From contig JAHCHW010000002.1 of NCBI GenBank assembly GCA_026129525.1, forward strand, positions 186,001-250,000: 64,000 nt of DNA. The letters run 5' to 3'. The stretch's first letter is position 1. Each line of letters starts with the position of its first letter. The notes beneath the pieces are model-generated. The model was not told the DNA's origin. It saw only the letters and a program-made list of their open reading frames with translations, and did not search any database. Shown one piece after another: positions 61,696 to 64,000 of this stretch. The translations under genes were made by a program, and so were the position numbers. This stretch comes from Chitinophagales bacterium (GTDB lineage: Bacteria; Bacteroidota; Bacteroidia; Chitinophagales; LD1).

Positions 61696-61731
61696 GTGTG
61701 AAAGTGTAAAAACACATCAACACTTTCACAC
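61696..61731. repeat. 12-bp perfect inverted repeat between lepB and dapB
   Basis: GTGTGAAAGTGT (61696-61707) and ACACTTTCACAC (61720-61731) are exact complements with a 12-nt loop. A related tandem GTGCGAAAGTGCGAA lies just before it on the plus strand. It may terminate dapB transcription, but no T-run follows on the minus strand, so a dispersed repeat is as likely. Confidence 0.6.
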
Positions 61732-61750
61732 ATAAACACCTTAATACAAC

Positions 61751-62488
61751 TCATATCGCTAACAGGTCTTTCATATCGTAAACGCCTTTCTTACCAACTA
61801 ACCACCGCGCAGCCAATACGGCTCCTTCGGCAAAGCCTCTGCGGCTTTTGGCTTCGTGTTTTAGTTCGATGAAGTCAACGCTGCTGGTGTAAGTAACGGT
61901 GTGTGTGCCGGGCACATTCGGTTCTCTTTTTGCAATTATTGGGATTTTGCCGGACAAGGGACGGGGGACGAGGGACGAGGAAGTGAGTTCCCACCCTTCA
62001 AACGATTTCAGTTCTTCAAGTATTACCTCTGCTGTTTTCACCGCAGTGCCGCTGGGCGCATCTTTCTTTTCGGTGTGGTGTATTTCTTCCATACTAACGG
62101 CATACTGCGGCTGACTGTTCATCAGTTGTGCCAGTTTGCGGTTTACTTCCCAAAAAATATTTACACCAATGCTAAAGTTCGGAGAGAAAAATAACGTGCC
62201 TTTCAGTTCTTCGCACTTGGCTTTCACTTCGGGAAACTTATTTAACCAAGCCGTAGTACCTACCACCACCGGAACTCCCGCTTCAAAACATTTATAGATG
62301 TTCGCTACTGCCGAATCGGGTTGTGTAAACTCAATAGCCACATCGGCTTTGCGTAAATTCTCAACAGTAAAGTCCTCTTTATTCTCTTCCGAAATTTTAA
62401 GCACAATTTCGTCCGAAGGGTTTTGTTCGGCTATTACCTGTTCAATGGTTTTTCCCATTTTTCCGTATCCTATCAGTGCAAATTTCAT
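61751..62488 (-). CDS. dapB: 4-hydroxy-tetrahydrodipicolinate reductase
   Basis: DapB reduces HTPA to tetrahydrodipicolinate in lysine and diaminopimelate synthesis. The 245 residues show the Rossmann GYGKMGKTIE (7-16), IEFTQPDSAVANI (52-64), VVGTTAW (75-81), SPNFSIGVNIFWEVN (102-116), the catalytic HHTEKKDAPSGTA (His137/138, Lys141/142) and VPGTHTVTYTSSVD. A variable loop (about 165-184) contains the string LTSSSLVPRPLS, encoded by four GGAC-type heptamers (61952-61979). Those 28 nt keep the frame as they stand. The following GVYDMKDLL end is normal. Confidence 0.95.
   Translation of the reverse strand: MKFALIGYGKMGKTIEQVIAEQNPSDEIVLKISEENKEDFTVENLRKADVAIEFTQPDSAVANIYKCFEAGVPVVVGTTAWLNKFPEVKAKCEELKGTLFFSPNFSIGVNIFWEVNRKLAQLMNSQPQYAVSMEEIHHTEKKDAPSGTAVKTAEVILEELKSFEGWELTSSSLVPRPLSGKIPIIAKREPNVPGTHTVTYTSSVDFIELKHEAKSRRGFAEGAVLAARWLVGKKGVYDMKDLLAI
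61952..61979 (+). repeat. Four tandem heptamers inside dapB
   Basis: GGACAAG, GGACGGG, GGACGAG and GGACGAG run without gap on the plus strand, coding for residues about 170-179 of DapB on the minus strand. Gain or loss of one unit would shift the dapB frame. Confidence 0.8.
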
Positions 62489-62504
62489 TCACTAAAAATT
62501 TTGG

Positions 62505-62512
62505 CGAATGTA
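62505..62512 (-). promoter_or_regulatory. -7-like element TACATTCG upstream of dapB
   Basis: TACATTCG on the minus strand, 16 nt before the dapB ATG; the same sequence precedes the gene starting at 24867. Confidence 0.4.
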
Positions 62513-62563
62513 GAAAAAGAGATGGGGAAGGGAGTTCACTTATTAAGAAAAGAGATTCTTTCT

Positions 62564-63037
62564 CTACTTTGAATGGGCAGAAAGTCCTGACAACAAATCA
62601 ACCACTACTTTATCAATAGGAAGCGTAATAGTCGTTTCGTGTTGCAGGTCTTTAACAGGAACCCATCTAAATGATTCGGCTTCTTTGCCCGGCACTACCT
62701 CAAAATCAAATTTCTTATCCGATGTTTTTATGTTTTGCCATTCAGCCGACTGGCAGAGATAGTAAACACTAATTATCTGGCTGTTGTTGTCGAGAAACGA
62801 AGGCTGAAAAAAATCGGTGGTGTAAAAATGCTCGGCAACCGTAACGTTAATGCCTGTTTCTTCTTTGAATTCGCGTGCCAAACATTCGCGCAAACCTTCG
62901 CCCAGCTCTAACCCGCCACCGGGGAACTTAGTGGCGCGTATGCCGTTGGCAAAAACTTCATCGGCAACCAATACCTGTTGCAGTTCGTTTATAAGCAAAC
63001 CGTAAACGCGCACATTAAAACGGGTAAGTTGCTGCAT
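62564..63037 (-). CDS. Nudix hydrolase
   Basis: The 157-residue protein has a complete Nudix box: Gly41, Glu47, Arg55-Glu56, Glu59-Glu60 and Gly62 in GGLELGEGLRECLAREFKEE with TGI. It cleaves a nucleoside diphosphate linked to some other moiety; the target cannot be read from sequence. FNVRVYGLLINELQQVLVADE is the usual opening strand, and ESFRWVPVKDL near the end is common in this superfamily. It follows the AAA-protein gene by 6 nt, so the two are one transcription unit. Confidence 0.9.
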   Translation of the reverse strand: MQQLTRFNVRVYGLLINELQQVLVADEVFANGIRATKFPGGGLELGEGLRECLAREFKEETGINVTVAEHFYTTDFFQPSFLDNNSQIISVYYLCQSAEWQNIKTSDKKFDFEVVPGKEAESFRWVPVKDLQHETTITLPIDKVVVDLLSGLSAHSK

Positions 63038-63043
63038 ACAGCA

Positions 63044-64000
63044 TTAGTATTTAAACCCTAAACTGCTGCGCCTGCCCTCCTGAATTTTAAATTCTTTCAG
63101 GTCTTCGAGCGTAAGTATATCAAGCATTTCTTTGGTGCGGTTTTCTTTGCTTATGCCCGCCAAACGAAGATGCTGGTTTTGCACCGCCTCAAGAATAAAC
63201 TTGCGTATTTCGCGACCGTTGCCAAAGTATTTATCGCGGTAATCGAACAAACTTTGGATATATTGCTTCATGTAAGCATCGGCTTCGGCATCGGGCTTAA
63301 TGTTTTCTTTCGAAAGCAGCGAAAGAGCAATCTGATACAGTTCTTCGGCACTGTAATCGTTGAAAGTATAAACGCGGTCGAAGCGCGATTTAAGTCCGGG
63401 ATTCGATTCAAGAAAACGCTGCATGGGTTCGGTATAACCGGCAACAATTACGGCAAATTCGCCACGCTGGTCTTCCATACGTTTCAGCAATGTTTCAACC
63501 GCTTCTTTTCCGAAATCGCCTCCACCGGCAGTTTCGCCTAAGGCGTATGCTTCGTCAATAAACAACACTCCGCCTTTGGCTTCTTTTACCCGCTCTTCGG
63601 TTTTAATGGCGGTTTGCCCAATGTAACCGGCTACCAAGCTTTGGCGGTCGGCTTCCACAATATGCCCGCGTTCGAGCAAGCCGAGTGCTTTGTATATCTT
63701 GCCAATGATGCGCGCCACGGTAGTTTTTCCTGTTCCCGGATTGCCGAGAAAAACCGTGTGGAGCGAAAACTTACTGGTAACATCGCGCCCTATTTCTTCA
63801 TAAAAGCGAACAAGTTTAACCAGTTCGTTCACTTCGTTCTTAATGTTCGAAATGCCCACCAACTCGTTCAACTCGTTCAATGCATCGCGCAACATTTTTT
63901 CGTTCACCTTTATTTGCGCTTTGCGTTTGCCTTTGTTTTTGAATACGGCTTCCAAATCCTCCAGTTCAATGGTAGAAAGAACATCTTCGCTCAGTTCGCG
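63044..64000 (-). CDS. CbxX/CfqX-type AAA+ ATPase, C-terminal part (runs off right edge)
   Basis: The frame is open to the window edge, so the N-terminal region is missing; a TTG at 63955 is internal, not a start. The visible 318 residues have [24 protein letters not shown] (linker), Walker [17 protein letters not shown], Walker [13 protein letters not shown], sensor [24 protein letters not shown], and a C-terminal lid ([15 protein letters not shown]). This is the CbxX/SpoVK AAA group. In other bacteria such ATPases remodel proteins such as Rubisco or secretion components; here the client is unknown. It shares an operon with the Nudix gene. Confidence 0.9.
   Translation of the reverse strand, partial: RELSEDVLSTIELEDLEAVFKNKGKRKAQIKVNEKMLRDALNELNELVGISNIKNEVNELVKLVRFYEEIGRDVTSKFSLHTVFLGNPGTGKTTVARIIGKIYKALGLLERGHIVEADRQSLVAGYIGQTAIKTEERVKEAKGGVLFIDEAYALGETAGGGDFGKEAVETLLKRMEDQRGEFAVIVAGYTEPMQRFLESNPGLKSRFDRVYTFNDYSAEELYQIALSLLSKENIKPDAEADAYMKQYIQSLFDYRDKYFGNGREIRKFILEAVQNQHLRLAGISKENRTKEMLDILTLEDLKEFKIQEGRRSSLGFKY

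Overview
The window is chromosomal DNA of a Bacteroidota bacterium, probably an environmental member of the Sphingobacteriia/Chitinophagia/Flavobacteriia side of the phylum. The evidence is direct. There are type IX secretion cargo tails of both type A and type B, a PorP/SprF-like protein, two PorE-like TPR/PD40/OmpA proteins, a TonB-dependent receptor with a carboxypeptidase-like N-terminal domain, the Bacteroidota-type GlmU-like nucleotidyltransferase, and a BatA-type von Willebrand protein. Shine-Dalgarno sequences are rarely evident, and a Bacteroidota-like -7 element (here TAnnTTnG) recurs upstream of genes.

Layout. 1-278 is the start of an outer-membrane protein gene running off the left edge. 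354-11320 is a plus-strand nucleotide-sugar and surface-polysaccharide precursor cluster: WbpE-like aminotransferase, UDP-glucose dehydrogenase, UDP-glucuronate decarboxylase, a four-helix-bundle protein bracketed by an imperfect inverted repeat, WbpD-like acetyltransferase, TviB-like dehydrogenase, RfbB, TviC/WbpP-like epimerase, CpsB-type phosphatase, RfbC, RfbD and CysQ. 11323-18932 holds a DASS transporter, QueE, a PorE-like protein, a glutaryl-CoA dehydrogenase-like enzyme, QueG and RF2 with its programmed +1 frameshift. 19091-31385 holds two polyprenol-phosphate glycosyltransferase-like proteins, a lipoprotein, an acyl-CoA dehydrogenase fused to an SCP2 domain, ClpS, a type A T9SS cargo protein, tRNA-Ala(GGC), LpxB, a small membrane protein, SurE, a 2-oxoglutarate/Fe(II) oxygenase, and a GT2-DUF2304-TMTC-like trio.

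31393-40772 contains a roughly 1200-residue outer-membrane beta-barrel protein, a DUF4197 protein, and a minus-strand operon (secreted protein, BatA-type protein, GT2, DUF2797). Then come tRNA-Pro(GGG) with a tRNA-like 70-nt element behind it, and the minus-strand trio PorP/SprF-like, PorE-like, type B cargo. From 48088 to the end the genes are mostly housekeeping: pyruvate dehydrogenase E1 beta, SufE, MenE, a DUF255 thioredoxin-like protein, a TPR protein, a GlmU-like enzyme, YraN, a small T9SS cargo, a MenI-like thioesterase, a TonB-dependent receptor, signal peptidase I, DapB, a Nudix hydrolase and a CbxX-type AAA ATPase cut by the right edge.

Together the first 11 kb supply activated sugars (UDP-xylose, dTDP-rhamnose, UDP-HexNAcA and probably a diacetamido-uronate) for a surface glycan. 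No rfbA, WbpB-like oxidoreductase, flippase, polymerase or dedicated glycosyltransferase set is present, so the pathway must be completed elsewhere. No CRISPR array, rRNA operon, intact insertion sequence or prophage was seen. The most unusual material is small-scale: the inverted repeats around the four-helix-bundle gene, a perfect 15-bp inverted repeat at 35062-35095, heptanucleotide repeats including four units inside dapB, and the tRNA-like remnant after tRNA-Pro.
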